Below are positions 27,498 through 36,916 of a stretch of DNA of 64,000 bases, one piece after another. The stretch comes from Embleya sp045207655. GTDB lineage: Bacteria; Actinomycetota; Actinomycetes; Streptomycetales; Streptomycetaceae. The position numbers and the translations under genes are program-made. The stretch is taken from the NCBI RefSeq assembly GCF_045207655.1, contig NZ_CP108784.1, positions 5,270,001-5,334,000 of the forward strand, written 5' to 3'. Each line of letters begins with the position of its first letter. Within the stretch, counting starts at the first letter, position 1. The notes below the pieces were generated by a model. That model saw only the letters and a program-made list of their open reading frames with translations, did no database searches and was not told the origin of the DNA.

Positions 27498-28501
27498 TGG
27501 TGCCCGGGTCCGAACGGCTCGGCCGGCGCCGCGACCGGGAGCGGCCCGGGGCGGTAGCGGTTCTCCGGCCGTACGCCGCCGGTGTCGACCCAGGTCGGGA
27601 GCGGTTCGCGGGCGGCGAGCCAGCTGTCGGGGATGCCGCGCAGGCCCGTGCGCGACGCGACCACACCGGCCGTGATCGCGCACGTGGTGTCCACGTCGCC
27701 CATGCCCCGCGCGGTGTCCCACAGGGCGTCCTCGAGCGCGTCGAGCCGGCGTGCCGCCGTCCACAACGCGAACGGGACCGTGTCGGGCGCGCTCATTCGG
27801 GAGCCGTTGCCCAGCACGCTCACCGCGTGCGGGACCGAGGACGTGGCCGGCAGTCGGGACGCGGTCCGGATGCCCGAGGCCACGTCTCCCTCCGGCGTGT
27901 GCTCCGCCACCTCGGTCAGGAACTCGACCGGATCCGGGGCCGGTTCGTCCCGCCCCCGGGTCGCCAGCGCCGCCGCGATCGCCACCGCGACCGCGCCCGC
28001 CGCCGCCTCCGGGTGGGCGTGCGTGGTCGCGGCCGAGCGCTCGGCCGCGGCCGCGACGTGGGCGAGTCCCGCGTGCGCGTGCCACGCGCCCAACGGCGCG
28101 ACCCGCATCGCGGTGCCGTTGCCCCACGAGCCCTGGCCCTCGAATTGACGGCGCGTCACCTCGCGCCACGGCTCACCCTCGCGGATCGCGCGCAGCACGC
28201 CGTGCATCGAGGCGCCGTAGCCGCGATGCGGGTCGGCCTCGTACGACGCGGCGAAGTGCGCGGCCAGCGCGTCCTGATCCACGTCGTCGCACAGGTGCAG
28301 GATGCGCAGCACGGACAGCGCCATCGCGGTGTCGTCCGTCCACTGCCAGAACGCGGCATCCGGAGCGATTCGGCGGGCCTGACGTTCGGTCGGGTCGGGG
28401 TGTTTGCGCCTGAGGACGAACCACTGTTCGCCGAAGGCGTCGCCCAGAGCCAGGCCATGCAGTGCGCGTGCCGCGTCGGCGACGCGTCGGGTACGGTCCA
28501 T
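27479..28501 (-). CDS. ADP-ribosylglycohydrolase family protein
   Basis: 340 residues. The DraG/ADP-ribosylglycohydrolase fold is shown by the metal-binding motifs WTDDTAM (about residue 53) and MGDVDTTCAITAG (about 265), and by GNGTAMR and a second GNGSRM. Members remove ADP-ribose from proteins or small molecules using two magnesium ions. The last 20 residues run through an AsnC/Lrp remnant in another frame, so the native C-terminus may have been altered. It is divergent from the MarR gene. ATG 28501 starts MDRTRRVADAARALHGLALG, typical of the family. Confidence 0.85.
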   Translation of the reverse strand: MDRTRRVADAARALHGLALGDAFGEQWFVLRRKHPDPTERQARRIAPDAAFWQWTDDTAMALSVLRILHLCDDVDQDALAAHFAASYEADPHRGYGASMHGVLRAIREGEPWREVTRRQFEGQGSWGNGTAMRVAPLGAWHAHAGLAHVAAAAERSAATTHAHPEAAAGAVAVAIAAALATRGRDEPAPDPVEFLTEVAEHTPEGDVASGIRTASRLPATSSVPHAVSVLGNGSRMSAPDTVPFALWTAARRLDALEDALWDTARGMGDVDTTCAITAGVVASRTGLRGIPDSWLAAREPLPTWVDTGGVRPENRYRPGPLPVAAPAEPFGPGHQPGRIG

Positions 28502-28602
28502 ACGCTCAGCCTGTCAGCCGGTCCCGAACCGGACCAGGCATTTCCGGCACGCCCGAAGCCGCTCGCTTCCGGGAGGAAAGTGTCGGATATTGCTCAGTCT
28601 TA

Positions 28603-28644
28603 TCTCGACATCAAGAGGCTCGGCGTCGAACGACTCGCTAGAAT
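28603..28644 (+). promoter_or_regulatory. marR promoter with operator-like inverted repeat
   Basis: TCTCGACATCAAGA at 28603-28616 is an imperfect palindrome (half-sites TCTCGA/TCAAGA), similar to MarR-type operators. A -10-like TAGAAT at 28639-28644 ends 6 nt before the ATG at 28651, and no Shine-Dalgarno sequence is present. This suggests a leaderless transcript under autoregulation. Confidence 0.5.
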
Positions 28645-28650
28645 GAATTC

Positions 28651-29145
28651 ATGAAAGACGAGGTCGATCGGCTTGTCGCGGCGTGGAAGCGGGAGCGCCC
28701 GGACCTCGACGTCGAACCCCTCGAAGTACTGAGCCGGGTCACCCGACTGGCGCGCCACCTGGACCGCGCCCGGCGTAGCGCGTTCTCCGCGCGCGACCTC
28801 GAACCGTGGGAGTTCGACGTGCTCTCCGCGCTGCGTCGCGACGGCGCGCCGTATCAGCTCTCGCCCGGCCAACTGCTCACCCAGACCCTGGTGACCTCCG
28901 GGACGATGACCAATCGCATCGACCGCCTCGCCGCCAAGGGCCTGGTGTTGCGACTGCCCGATCCCGACGATCGGCGTGGCGTGCTGGTCCGGCTGACCGA
29001 CGACGGCCGCGATCGCGTCGACGCGGCGATGGCCGAGCTGCTCGACCAGGAACGGGCCATCCTGGCCGGCCTGACGATCGAGCAACAGGCGGCCCTGGCC
29101 GGGCTTTTGCGTTCACTTGTCGCGCCGTTCGACAACCACGCCTGA
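28651..29145 (+). CDS. MarR family transcriptional regulator
   Basis: 164 residues with a winged helix-turn-helix: QLLTQTLVTSGTMTNRIDRL is the recognition region and LPDPDDRRGVLVRLTDDG the wing, the classic MarR signature. It would bind DNA as a dimer, with activity relieved by a small ligand or oxidation; no Cys-based sensor is obvious. The start at ATG 28651 lies directly downstream of a TAGAAT -10 box, so the mRNA is probably leaderless. The most likely target is its own promoter. No transporter gene adjoins it. Confidence 0.9.
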   Translation: MKDEVDRLVAAWKRERPDLDVEPLEVLSRVTRLARHLDRARRSAFSARDLEPWEFDVLSALRRDGAPYQLSPGQLLTQTLVTSGTMTNRIDRLAAKGLVLRLPDPDDRRGVLVRLTDDGRDRVDAAMAELLDQERAILAGLTIEQQAALAGLLRSLVAPFDNHA

Positions 29146-29296
29146 AACAAACCTCTTTGGCCATTTCGTAGCCTTGATTCACTCTTAGTGATCAATTGTG
29201 TCAAGGACCCGTTGTGTGTCGGGAACGGCTCCCTGTAGACAAGTCCCTGTTGGGAAGCGGACCGCAAGGGTCCGCCTCGGGGAACAGGAGCAGGGC

Positions 29297-29410
29297 ATGA
29301 CGTCCATCATTCGCCCGGTCGGCGGGACGCGTCGCGAGCGGCGTTCGGCGTGCGACCGGACCGACCGACCCACTCCCGCCGAACTCGCCGCCCTGACCGG
29401 GCACGACTAG
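29297..29410 (+). CDS. possible 37-residue small protein
   Basis: ATG 29297 with AGGAG 6 nt upstream (29286-29290) opens a 37-residue frame beginning MTSIIRPVGGTRRERRSA, basic in its first half and ending LAALTGHD. The region before it is less GC-rich than average and could hold a promoter. I know no family for it. The good ribosome binding site is the main support; it could also be chance. Confidence 0.35.
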   Translation: MTSIIRPVGGTRRERRSACDRTDRPTPAELAALTGHD

Positions 29411-29784
29411 CGCCGGTCGACCGGGGCTCGGGCCGGGGGGCTCGGCTCGGGGGTCGGACTCGGGGTTCGGGCCGGGGGGTTCGGGTTCGGGGGTCGGAGG
29501 AACCGGGAGGGGTTCCGTCAGGGGGAGCGACTCCGCACCCGATCCGCGAAGGCGTCTTGGGGAAGTAACGCCGGAGTGGGTCGGAACGTGGTTGTCGAGG
29601 AGTGACGCGCCGGGGGCGTGGGGTGCGGGGCACAGCGGGAACGCGGGGGACACAGGGGAAATGGGGCGGGGAACCGGGGCGGGGACGACCGGGGCGGAAA
29701 AGTGGGAGGGAAACCGGGAGGGGACCGGGCGGGGAAGCGCGCGCAGGGGGCGATTCGGGGAGAAAGGCAGCCGGGATCACGCAC
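29411..29784 (+). other. G-rich non-coding tract
   Basis: About 370 nt in which the + strand is dominated by runs of 3-6 G, including two copies of TCGGGGGTCGGA. Open frames here are repetitive and lack ribosome binding sites. It lies between the small reading frame and the hairpin at 29785-29824. The strand asymmetry suggests G-quadruplex or R-loop potential rather than coding sequence. Confidence 0.6.
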
Positions 29785-29824
29785 GACGGCGGGCCGGCGG
29801 ATGACGATCCGCCGGCCCGCCGTC
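29785..29824. terminator. hairpin downstream of the P450 gene
   Basis: Perfect 18-bp stem (29785-29802 with 29807-29824), loop GACG, 58 nt beyond the P450 stop. Confidence 0.85.
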
Positions 29825-29882
29825 GATGTCGTCCATACCTGCGATGGAGGTGATTGCGACTACGTCTTCGCATGCCTCCCGA

Positions 29883-31138
<1,256 letters not shown>

Positions 31139-31142
<4 letters not shown>

Positions 31143-31372
31143 GGCTGCGGGGTCCGCGCCGCGCGCAGGCCCTTGATACCGAGCCATCCGATCGCGTTGC
31201 CCGCCACGAACGAGACGATCGTCAGGGCCAGGTGGATCAGGAAGAACGCGGTCGCGCCGTCGTTCCAGGACCGGTCGTCCGCCCAGATGTTCTTGAGGAA
31301 GTTCGGCCACAGGATCCAACTCCAGATCCCGAACAACACCAGACAGGTGGAAACACCTCGGCCGATCCTCAA
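31139..31372 (-). CDS. SCO4848-type small membrane protein
   Basis: 77 residues with two hydrophobic helices (VLFGIWSWILWPNFL and LALTIVSFVAGNAIGWL) and a basic C-terminus. It matches my memory of the streptomycete SCO4848 family, normally found beside the D,D-carboxypeptidase gene SCO4847, as here. TTG 31372 is used because the family N-terminus begins there and no ATG or GTG is in frame upstream. It overlaps the P450 gene. Function unknown. Confidence 0.75.
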
Positions 31373-31479
31373 CGTGAAGCACCCGTTCCTCGGTCAAAAC
31401 CTCAGCAAATTTGTCCCGGTTCAGTATGCGGCGGCGCGGTCGACGAACCGCAGCCGGGGGCCGCCAGTACGCTCATCAC

Positions 31480-32691
31480 ATGTCTGATTGGTTCCGGGCT
31501 TCTCGGAAGCCGGCCGTGTTCTGTGCTGCCGCGCTCGTTTTCACGTTGGGTCTTGTTCCGGCCGCTCGGGCCGCCGGGACCACCCCGGAACCACAGCCGC
31601 CATCACCGATGTCCGATCTCGGCGGCCCGCGGCTGGCCCAGCCGGGCGTACAGAGCGACCTGCCGCCGGGCGCACCCCCGTTGCCCGCCGTCGAGGGCTG
31701 GGCGTGGGTGGTCGCGGACGCGGACAGCGGCAAGATCCTGGCGGCGAAGAACCCGCACTGGAAACTGCCGCCGGCCAGCACGCTCAAGATGTTGTTCGCC
31801 GACACCGTGCTGCCCAAGATCGACCGCAACACCACCTACCAGGTGACGCCCGCCGACCTGCGCAACCTCGGCGAGGGCAGCAGCCTGGTCGGGATAAAGG
31901 AGAACGAGACCTACAAGGTCGAGGACCTGTGGCGCGGCGTGTTCCTGCGCTCGGGCAACGACGCGGTGCGCGTGCTGTGCGCGATGAACGGCGGCGTGCC
32001 CGCGACGGTGCAGCAGATGAACGAGCGGGCCAAGCAACTCCAGGCGGGCGACACGAACGTGGTCTCGCCGGACGGCTACGACGCACCCGGGCAGGTCTCC
32101 AGCGCGTACGACCTCGCGCTGTTCGCCCGCGAGGGGCTCAAGAACAACGACTTCCGCTCCTACGCGAGCACCAGGGTCGCCGACTTCCCGGGCGTGGCGG
32201 GGGCCAAGTTCCAGATCCAGAACACCAATACGATGCTCGGCCAGTACCCCGGCATGATCGGCGTCAAGAACGGCTACACCACCAACGCCGGCAACACGTT
32301 CGTCGGCGGTGCGCAGCGCGGTGGGAAAACCCTGCTGGTGAGCCTCATGCACGTCGAGGGCAAGGGCAAGACCTACGAGGACACCGGCAAGTTGCTCGAC
32401 TGGGGCTTCGCCGCGCTGGCCCAGGCGAAGCCGATCGGCGCGCTGGTCGATCCGTTGTCGAGCCCGGGCGACAAGGGTGACAAGAAGGACAAGGGCTCGA
32501 AGCCGACCGATGCCAAGTCGGGCGACGCCAAGACCGCGCAGGCGGTGTCCTCTTCGGACGACGGCGGGTTCGCCTGGGGACTGTGGGCGGGCATAGGGGT
32601 GCCGGCGGCACTCGTGCTGGGGGGCGGCGTGTTGTTCGCCCTTCGGCGGCGCGAGGGGGATTCGGGCGCTCGGTTCGAGGATTTGCGGTAG
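31480..32691 (+). CDS. D-alanyl-D-alanine carboxypeptidase (peptidase S11)
   Basis: 403 residues. A signal peptide at about 1-31 ends at ARAAG. The penicillin-binding catalytic triad is present: SxxK at Ser100-Lys103 (PASTLK), SGN (about 155) and KNG in GVKNGYTT where most families have KTG. A Lys/Asp/Ser-rich linker and a C-terminal helix (GIGVPAALVLGGGVLFAL) anchor it in the membrane. It trims the terminal D-Ala of peptidoglycan stem peptides outside the cell. ATG 31480 has no ribosome binding site, and TACGCT at 31469-31474 may be a -10 box for a leaderless mRNA. Confidence 0.9.
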   Translation: MSDWFRASRKPAVFCAAALVFTLGLVPAARAAGTTPEPQPPSPMSDLGGPRLAQPGVQSDLPPGAPPLPAVEGWAWVVADADSGKILAAKNPHWKLPPASTLKMLFADTVLPKIDRNTTYQVTPADLRNLGEGSSLVGIKENETYKVEDLWRGVFLRSGNDAVRVLCAMNGGVPATVQQMNERAKQLQAGDTNVVSPDGYDAPGQVSSAYDLALFAREGLKNNDFRSYASTRVADFPGVAGAKFQIQNTNTMLGQYPGMIGVKNGYTTNAGNTFVGGAQRGGKTLLVSLMHVEGKGKTYEDTGKLLDWGFAALAQAKPIGALVDPLSSPGDKGDKKDKGSKPTDAKSGDAKTAQAVSSSDDGGFAWGLWAGIGVPAALVLGGGVLFALRRREGDSGARFEDLR

Positions 32692-32789
32692 GTGTCGGCG
32701 GGCTCGGATCGGCCTCGAACGCCGGCCCGGCTGATGGTGCTCGGCCCGGGACGGGTGGCCTCGCGCGTCGGCCGGGCCGGGCGGTGGGC

Positions 32790-33830
32790 TCAGGGGCGCT
32801 TTCGGGTGAAGCGCTCCAGCAGGATGCCGAGTGCGGCGGTGCCGGCCATCGCGAGGCCGTAGGTGCGGGCCGGGTGCGCCTGCTTCCCGCCGTAGCGGGA
32901 CAGCTCCAACGGCGGTTCGGCCGCGGCCTTCTCGGCGGCGGCCTCGGCGTTCTCCCCGACCTCCGCGGCCTCTTGCGCGTTGGCCGTCCACGCCGCGCAG
33001 AACAGCAGCAGCCGGGTCACGAAGTAGATCCACAGGAGCAGCGCGACCGGCACCCCGAACGCGCCGTACGCGCTCTTGCCCGCGACGCCCGCGATGTACG
33101 AGGACACCAGCAGCTTCAACAGTTCGAAGCCGATCGCGCCGATCAGCGCGCCCTTGAGCGCGACCGACCGGCCCATGGTCAGCCGGGGCATGCCGACCAG
33201 CAGGTACAGGAACAGCACCACACTCGCGCCGACGGCGACCGCGAACGCGGCGATCTGGAGCAGGATCCGGCCGACCGGCTGGTGTTCGAGCCCGATCGAA
33301 TCGGAGATCTCCCGGATCACGATGGTCGCGAACGTGGACGCGCCCACCGACAGCGCGAGCGCCAGCCCCAGGCCGATCAGCACACCCACGTCGGCGATCT
33401 TGCGCACGACCGCGTTGCCGGGTTCCTCGTCCACGTCCCACAGCGCCCGGATGGACGAGCGGGTCGCGTCCACCCACCCGGTCCCCGACACGAGCAGCAC
33501 CGCGCCGCCGATCGCCCCGACCGCGCCGGCGTTGCGCACCAGCGCGTCCAGGTCGAGCTTGTCCGCGATGCCGGGGATCTGCTCGGAGATCTTGTTCTGC
33601 ATGCGCTGGACCTGGGACGGGTCGAGCGCGGCGGCCACCACCGCCGCCGCCAGCGTGATCAGCGGGAACAGCGACAGGAACCCGTAGTAGGTCACCGCCG
33701 CGGCCAGCCGGTTGCCCTGCCGATCGCCATAACGCGAATACGCCCGCCACGTGGGGCCGATGACCGGGATCCTGCCCAGTCGTTCCTTGATCGCCACGGC
33801 TGACTGCTGCCCAACCGACGCCCGGCCCAC
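32790..33830 (-). CDS. YihY/virulence factor BrkB family membrane protein
   Basis: 346 residues with six predicted transmembrane helices. The family signature covers AAAVTYYGFLSLFPLI, the LWDVDEEPGN loop and the late GAFGVPVALLLWIYF. YihY/BrkB proteins are inner-membrane proteins of unsettled role. The C-terminal 70 residues are Ala/Glu-rich and end RFTRKRP. GTG 33830 is the assumed start; GTG 33797 is possible. It is the last of three minus-strand genes (trpS, 2H phosphoesterase, yihY) and converges on the carboxypeptidase gene. Confidence 0.85.
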   Translation of the reverse strand: MGRASVGQQSAVAIKERLGRIPVIGPTWRAYSRYGDRQGNRLAAAVTYYGFLSLFPLITLAAAVVAAALDPSQVQRMQNKISEQIPGIADKLDLDALVRNAGAVGAIGGAVLLVSGTGWVDATRSSIRALWDVDEEPGNAVVRKIADVGVLIGLGLALALSVGASTFATIVIREISDSIGLEHQPVGRILLQIAAFAVAVGASVVLFLYLLVGMPRLTMGRSVALKGALIGAIGFELLKLLVSSYIAGVAGKSAYGAFGVPVALLLWIYFVTRLLLFCAAWTANAQEAAEVGENAEAAAEKAAAEPPLELSRYGGKQAHPARTYGLAMAGTAALGILLERFTRKRP

Positions 33831-33872
33831 ACGCGACTCCGCTCTGTGACGTCCCGCGTGGCCGAGACGGCG

Positions 33873-34415
33873 TCACACGGGCAGGGGTCCTGGCAACGAT
33901 TGGCCGAACGCGAAGTCACGTTGCGGGCGCCACACCCCGTCGGCGCCGTGCTCGTACAGGCTGAAGCCCCAGATCGGGAAGACCGCGTCGTAGTCGACGA
34001 GTTCCGCGAAGGCCAGGTCGAGCATATGGTCCGGCAGGTGGTGCGCGATGGTCACGTGCGGGTGGTACGGGAAGTGCAACTCGCGCTCCAGCGGCCCGGA
34101 CCGCACCGCGGCCTCGATCCGCTCGCACTCCGGGATGCCGCGCGCGACCTGGACGAACACCACCGGCGAGGTGGGGCGGAACGTACCGGTGCTGCGCAGG
34201 TGTATGTCGAACGGGGCCTCGCCGGCGGCGACCGCGCGTAGATGTTCCTCGACCTCGGCCATCGCCTCGTCGGCCACCTCGGTGGGCGGCAGGAGGGTCA
34301 CGTGGGTCGGGATGGCGTTCGCCAGCGGATCTCCGAACCCCGCGCGGCGAGCCTGGAGCTCACTGCCGTAGGGCTCGGGGATCGCGATCGATACCCCGAT
34401 GGTGCGCTTCGCCAT
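33873..34415 (-). CDS. 2H phosphoesterase (2'-5' RNA ligase family)
   Basis: 180 residues with two HxT motifs, THVTL at His38 and HVTI at His120, the signature of the 2H phosphoesterase/LigT superfamily. These enzymes act on 2',3'-cyclic phosphates or 2'-5' linkages in RNA. Here it follows trpS by only 10 nt and is surely co-transcribed, a pairing conserved in streptomycetes. Its true substrate is unknown. ATG 34415 starts MAKRTIGVSIAIPEP, a typical first strand. Confidence 0.85.
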   Translation of the reverse strand: MAKRTIGVSIAIPEPYGSELQARRAGFGDPLANAIPTHVTLLPPTEVADEAMAEVEEHLRAVAAGEAPFDIHLRSTGTFRPTSPVVFVQVARGIPECERIEAAVRSGPLERELHFPYHPHVTIAHHLPDHMLDLAFAELVDYDAVFPIWGFSLYEHGADGVWRPQRDFAFGQSLPGPLPV

Positions 34416-34425
34416 GTGTTGCGCC

Positions 34426-35454
34426 TCAGACTCCCATCCGGCCGGTCATCGGAGGCAGGAAGCCGACGCGGTCGTAGGTTTTGGCCAGCGTCTCGGACGC
34501 CACCACGCGGGCCTTCTCCGCACCTCGCGCGAGCAGCACGTCCAACTCGCCCGGGTCGTCCAGGTACGTGCGCACACGCTCCTGGAAGGGCGTCACGAAC
34601 TCGACGAGCACCTCGGCCACCTCCTTCTTCAGGTCGCCGTAGCCCCTGCCCGCGAATCGCTCCTCCAACGCGGCGATCGAGGTGCCGGACAGCGCCGAGT
34701 GGATGGTGAGCAGGTTGGACACGCCCGGCTTGTCGGTCTCGTCGAAGCGCACCTCGGTGCCGGTGTCGGTGACCGCGCTGCGGATCTTCTTGGCGCTGAC
34801 CTTGGGGTCGTCGAGCAGATTGACGATGCCCTTGGGCGCCGAGGCCGACTTGCTCATCTTGATCGTCGGGTCCTGGAGATCGACGATCTTGGCCGTTTCC
34901 TTGACGATGAACGGCTTGGGAATGACATACGTCTGCCCGAAGGTCGTGTTGAAGCGCTGCGCGACGTCGCGGGTCAGCTCCAGGTGCTGGCGCTGGTCCT
35001 CGCCGACCGGGACCGCGTCCGCCTGGTAGAGCAGGATGTCCGCGACCTGGAGCACCGGGTAGGTGAACAGGCCGACCGTGGTGCGGTCGCTGCCCTGCTT
35101 CGCGGACTTGTCCTTGAACTGGGTCATCCGCGCGGCCTCGCCGAAGCCGGTCACGCAGTTCATGATCCAGGCGAGCTGCGCGTGCTCGGGCACGTGGCTC
35201 TGTACGAACAGCGTGCAGCGCTCGGCGTCGAGGCCGGCCGCGAGCAGTTGTGCGGCCGAGACCCGGGTGCGCTCGCGCAATTCCTTCGGGTCCTGCGGAA
35301 CCGTGATCGCGTGCAGGTCGACCACACAGTAGAAGGCATCGTGGCTGTCCTGGAGCGACACCCACTGGCGGATCGCACCCAGGTAGTTGCCCAGGTGGAA
35401 CGAATCCGCGGTGGGCTGGATTCCGGACAGAACACGGGGACGCGTCGATGCCAT
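34426..35454 (-). CDS. trpS: tryptophanyl-tRNA synthetase
   Basis: 342 residues, a class I synthetase of the bacterial TrpRS type. The HIGH-equivalent SFHLGN is at 18-23, KMSKS is intact near 199-203 (TIKMSKSAS), and VGEDQRQHLELTRD binds tryptophanyl-adenylate. It charges tRNA-Trp. No T-box leader or tandem Trp codons are seen in the 350 nt upstream. A second TrpRS gene is common in streptomycetes but not in this window. First gene of a three-gene minus-strand operon. Confidence 0.96.
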   Translation of the reverse strand: MASTRPRVLSGIQPTADSFHLGNYLGAIRQWVSLQDSHDAFYCVVDLHAITVPQDPKELRERTRVSAAQLLAAGLDAERCTLFVQSHVPEHAQLAWIMNCVTGFGEAARMTQFKDKSAKQGSDRTTVGLFTYPVLQVADILLYQADAVPVGEDQRQHLELTRDVAQRFNTTFGQTYVIPKPFIVKETAKIVDLQDPTIKMSKSASAPKGIVNLLDDPKVSAKKIRSAVTDTGTEVRFDETDKPGVSNLLTIHSALSGTSIAALEERFAGRGYGDLKKEVAEVLVEFVTPFQERVRTYLDDPGELDVLLARGAEKARVVASETLAKTYDRVGFLPPMTGRMGV

Positions 35455-35804
35455 GACGTCATTCTCTCAGGCGCGTGAGGCGGATCCGGTCAGGGGAGCC
35501 ACGCGACCCCCGCGCCGGGCGCACAACAAAGCGCACGGGCGCCCCGGGAAACACGCAACGATCGTGCGGGGGTGGACAACACAGGCGCCTTTACTCGCCC
35601 TTCGGGCGCGACCTAGGCTGGGCAGGGCCGATACAGAGGGTCGTCGACCGCACATCCACGGTGACGACCGCGCGGCTCTCGGCCTGCCGCCAAGCACCGG
35701 CCTGCCGTCCTGCACGGCTACACCGACGGCGCGGCACATCGACGTGGGTCGCGGAGATCCCGCGCCCACGTGTGCCGCCGCCGTCCGCGAGAAGGGGATA
35801 TCGC
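35455..35804. other. 350-nt divergent region between trpS and the dimethylargininase-like locus
   Basis: No gene. A + strand promoter candidate, TTTACT (35590-35595), 18-nt spacer, TAGGCT (35614-35619), contains a CGCCC/GGGCG hairpin between its boxes. It could drive the dimethylargininase-like gene. Confidence 0.4.
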
Positions 35805-36034
35805 GTGCGCCTCACCTCGTGCTGCGGTCGATCGGGCCGTTCCGTCCTGCGGTCCGAGCGCATATCGACCGGAGTCGAGCGGAGCCGGCTGCCCCGGCAG
35901 CGCCGCCGAGGGTTCGTCGCGCCACGCGCCGCGGAGCTGCGGCACTACGTGATGTGCCCGCCGGTGTTCCTGGACACGCGCACGGACGCGGCGGCGCTTC
36001 GGGGCTCGGCGGCGCTCCCGGGCACCGAGGCGCT
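35805..36034 (+). pseudogene. displaced 5' end of the dimethylargininase-like gene
   Basis: GTG 35805, with GAAGGGG at 35791-35797, opens a frame that reaches ELRHYVMCPPVFLDTR, the conserved RHYxMCPP entry of the dimethylargininase family. After the first repeat copy ends at 36034, the frame enters the second copy out of phase and continues as nonsense to 36251. It is therefore the original N-terminus cut off from the body of the gene by the 83-bp duplication. Confidence 0.55.
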
Positions 36035-36117
36035 ATGTGCCCGCCGGTGTTCCTGGACACGCGCACGGACGCGGCGGCGCTTCGGGGCTCGGCGGCGCTC
36101 CCGGGCACCGAGGCGCT
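35952..36117 (+). repeat. exact 83-bp tandem duplication
   Basis: Copies at 35952-36034 and 36035-36117 are identical by inspection. Each begins ATGTGCCCGCCGG and ends GAGGCGCT. The unit length is not a multiple of three, so it shifts the reading frame of the dimethylargininase-like gene and provides a second ATG that is in frame with the rest. Confidence 0.9.
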
Positions 36118-36916
36118 TCGGGGCTCGCGGGGGCTCGTGGGCTCGTCGGAGGCGATCGTGTCGGACGCACGGGTGCCCGCGGGTGAGACCGGGTTCGCGG
36201 CGCGGACCACGAGCGCGATGGGTCAGTGGGAGCGGTTGCGCGGGACGCTGATCGCGCTGGGGCATCGAGTCAGCCTGGTCGCGGGTCGGCCGGGGTTGCC
36301 CGGCATGGTGTTCGCCGCGCGGGCCGCGACCGTGGTGGGTGGCCGGGTGCCGGCCGCGCGTCCGCGCTCGGCGGACCGCTCCGCCGAGACGCCGGCCTAC
36401 CTGGAGTGGTTCGACCGGCACGGATTCGGGGCGGGTCTGGAACCGGTGTTCGCGCACGAGGGTGAGAGCGACCTGATCCCGGCCGGCCCGCGGCTGCCGG
36501 CCGCGGCGGGACCGCTCACGGAGCCGGCCGCGCATGCCGAGGCGCAGGCGTTCTTCGGCCTGGGGGTGCTCGCGCTCGAACTCGCCGACCCGCGCTTCGC
36601 CCGGCTCGGCTCGGCGCTGACCGTGCTCGGCGAGCACACCGCGGCCTACTGCCCGGGGGCGTTCACCCCGACCGCGCAGCGCCGACTGGCCAGGGTCTTC
36701 CCGGAACGCATCGAGGTCGACGAGGCGGACGCGCTCGCGCTCGGCCTGGACGCGGTCTCCGACGGGCGCAGCGTGGTGCTGGGCGACACCACACCGCCGC
36801 TGGCCGCCCGGCTCGCGGACCGGGGATTCCGTACGATCGAACCGGACATGTCGGCATTCGCGGCACATGGGGCGAGCGTGCGCAGTTGCGTACTGGAGTT
36901 GCGCGCCGCCCGTTGA
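36035..36916 (+). CDS. dimethylargininase-like (amidinotransferase fold) protein, probably degenerate
   Basis: 293 residues from the ATG of the second repeat copy, with GAGG 4 nt upstream. The body matches the dimethylargininase (DDAH) family that normally precedes rocD in streptomycetes: QWERLRGTLIALGHRV, PGLPGMVFAA, PAYLEWFDRHGF, AHAEAQAFFGLGV and LDAVSDGRSVVL. The family would hydrolyse methylated arginines to citrulline. Several active-site positions look changed: LPDMVF is LPGMVF, and the C-terminal GGGSVKC-type Cys position reads ASVRSC, with Ser aligned to the catalytic Cys. The N-terminal part between MCPP and QW is also expanded. Activity is doubtful. Confidence 0.65.
   Translation: MCPPVFLDTRTDAAALRGSAALPGTEALRGSRGLVGSSEAIVSDARVPAGETGFAARTTSAMGQWERLRGTLIALGHRVSLVAGRPGLPGMVFAARAATVVGGRVPAARPRSADRSAETPAYLEWFDRHGFGAGLEPVFAHEGESDLIPAGPRLPAAAGPLTEPAAHAEAQAFFGLGVLALELADPRFARLGSALTVLGEHTAAYCPGAFTPTAQRRLARVFPERIEVDEADALALGLDAVSDGRSVVLGDTTPPLAARLADRGFRTIEPDMSAFAAHGASVRSCVLELRAAR

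Noticed and set aside
35455..35804. T-box or Trp leader controlling trpS
   Set aside because: No T-box consensus and no tandem Trp codons; the only structure is a small hairpin on the other strand's promoter.
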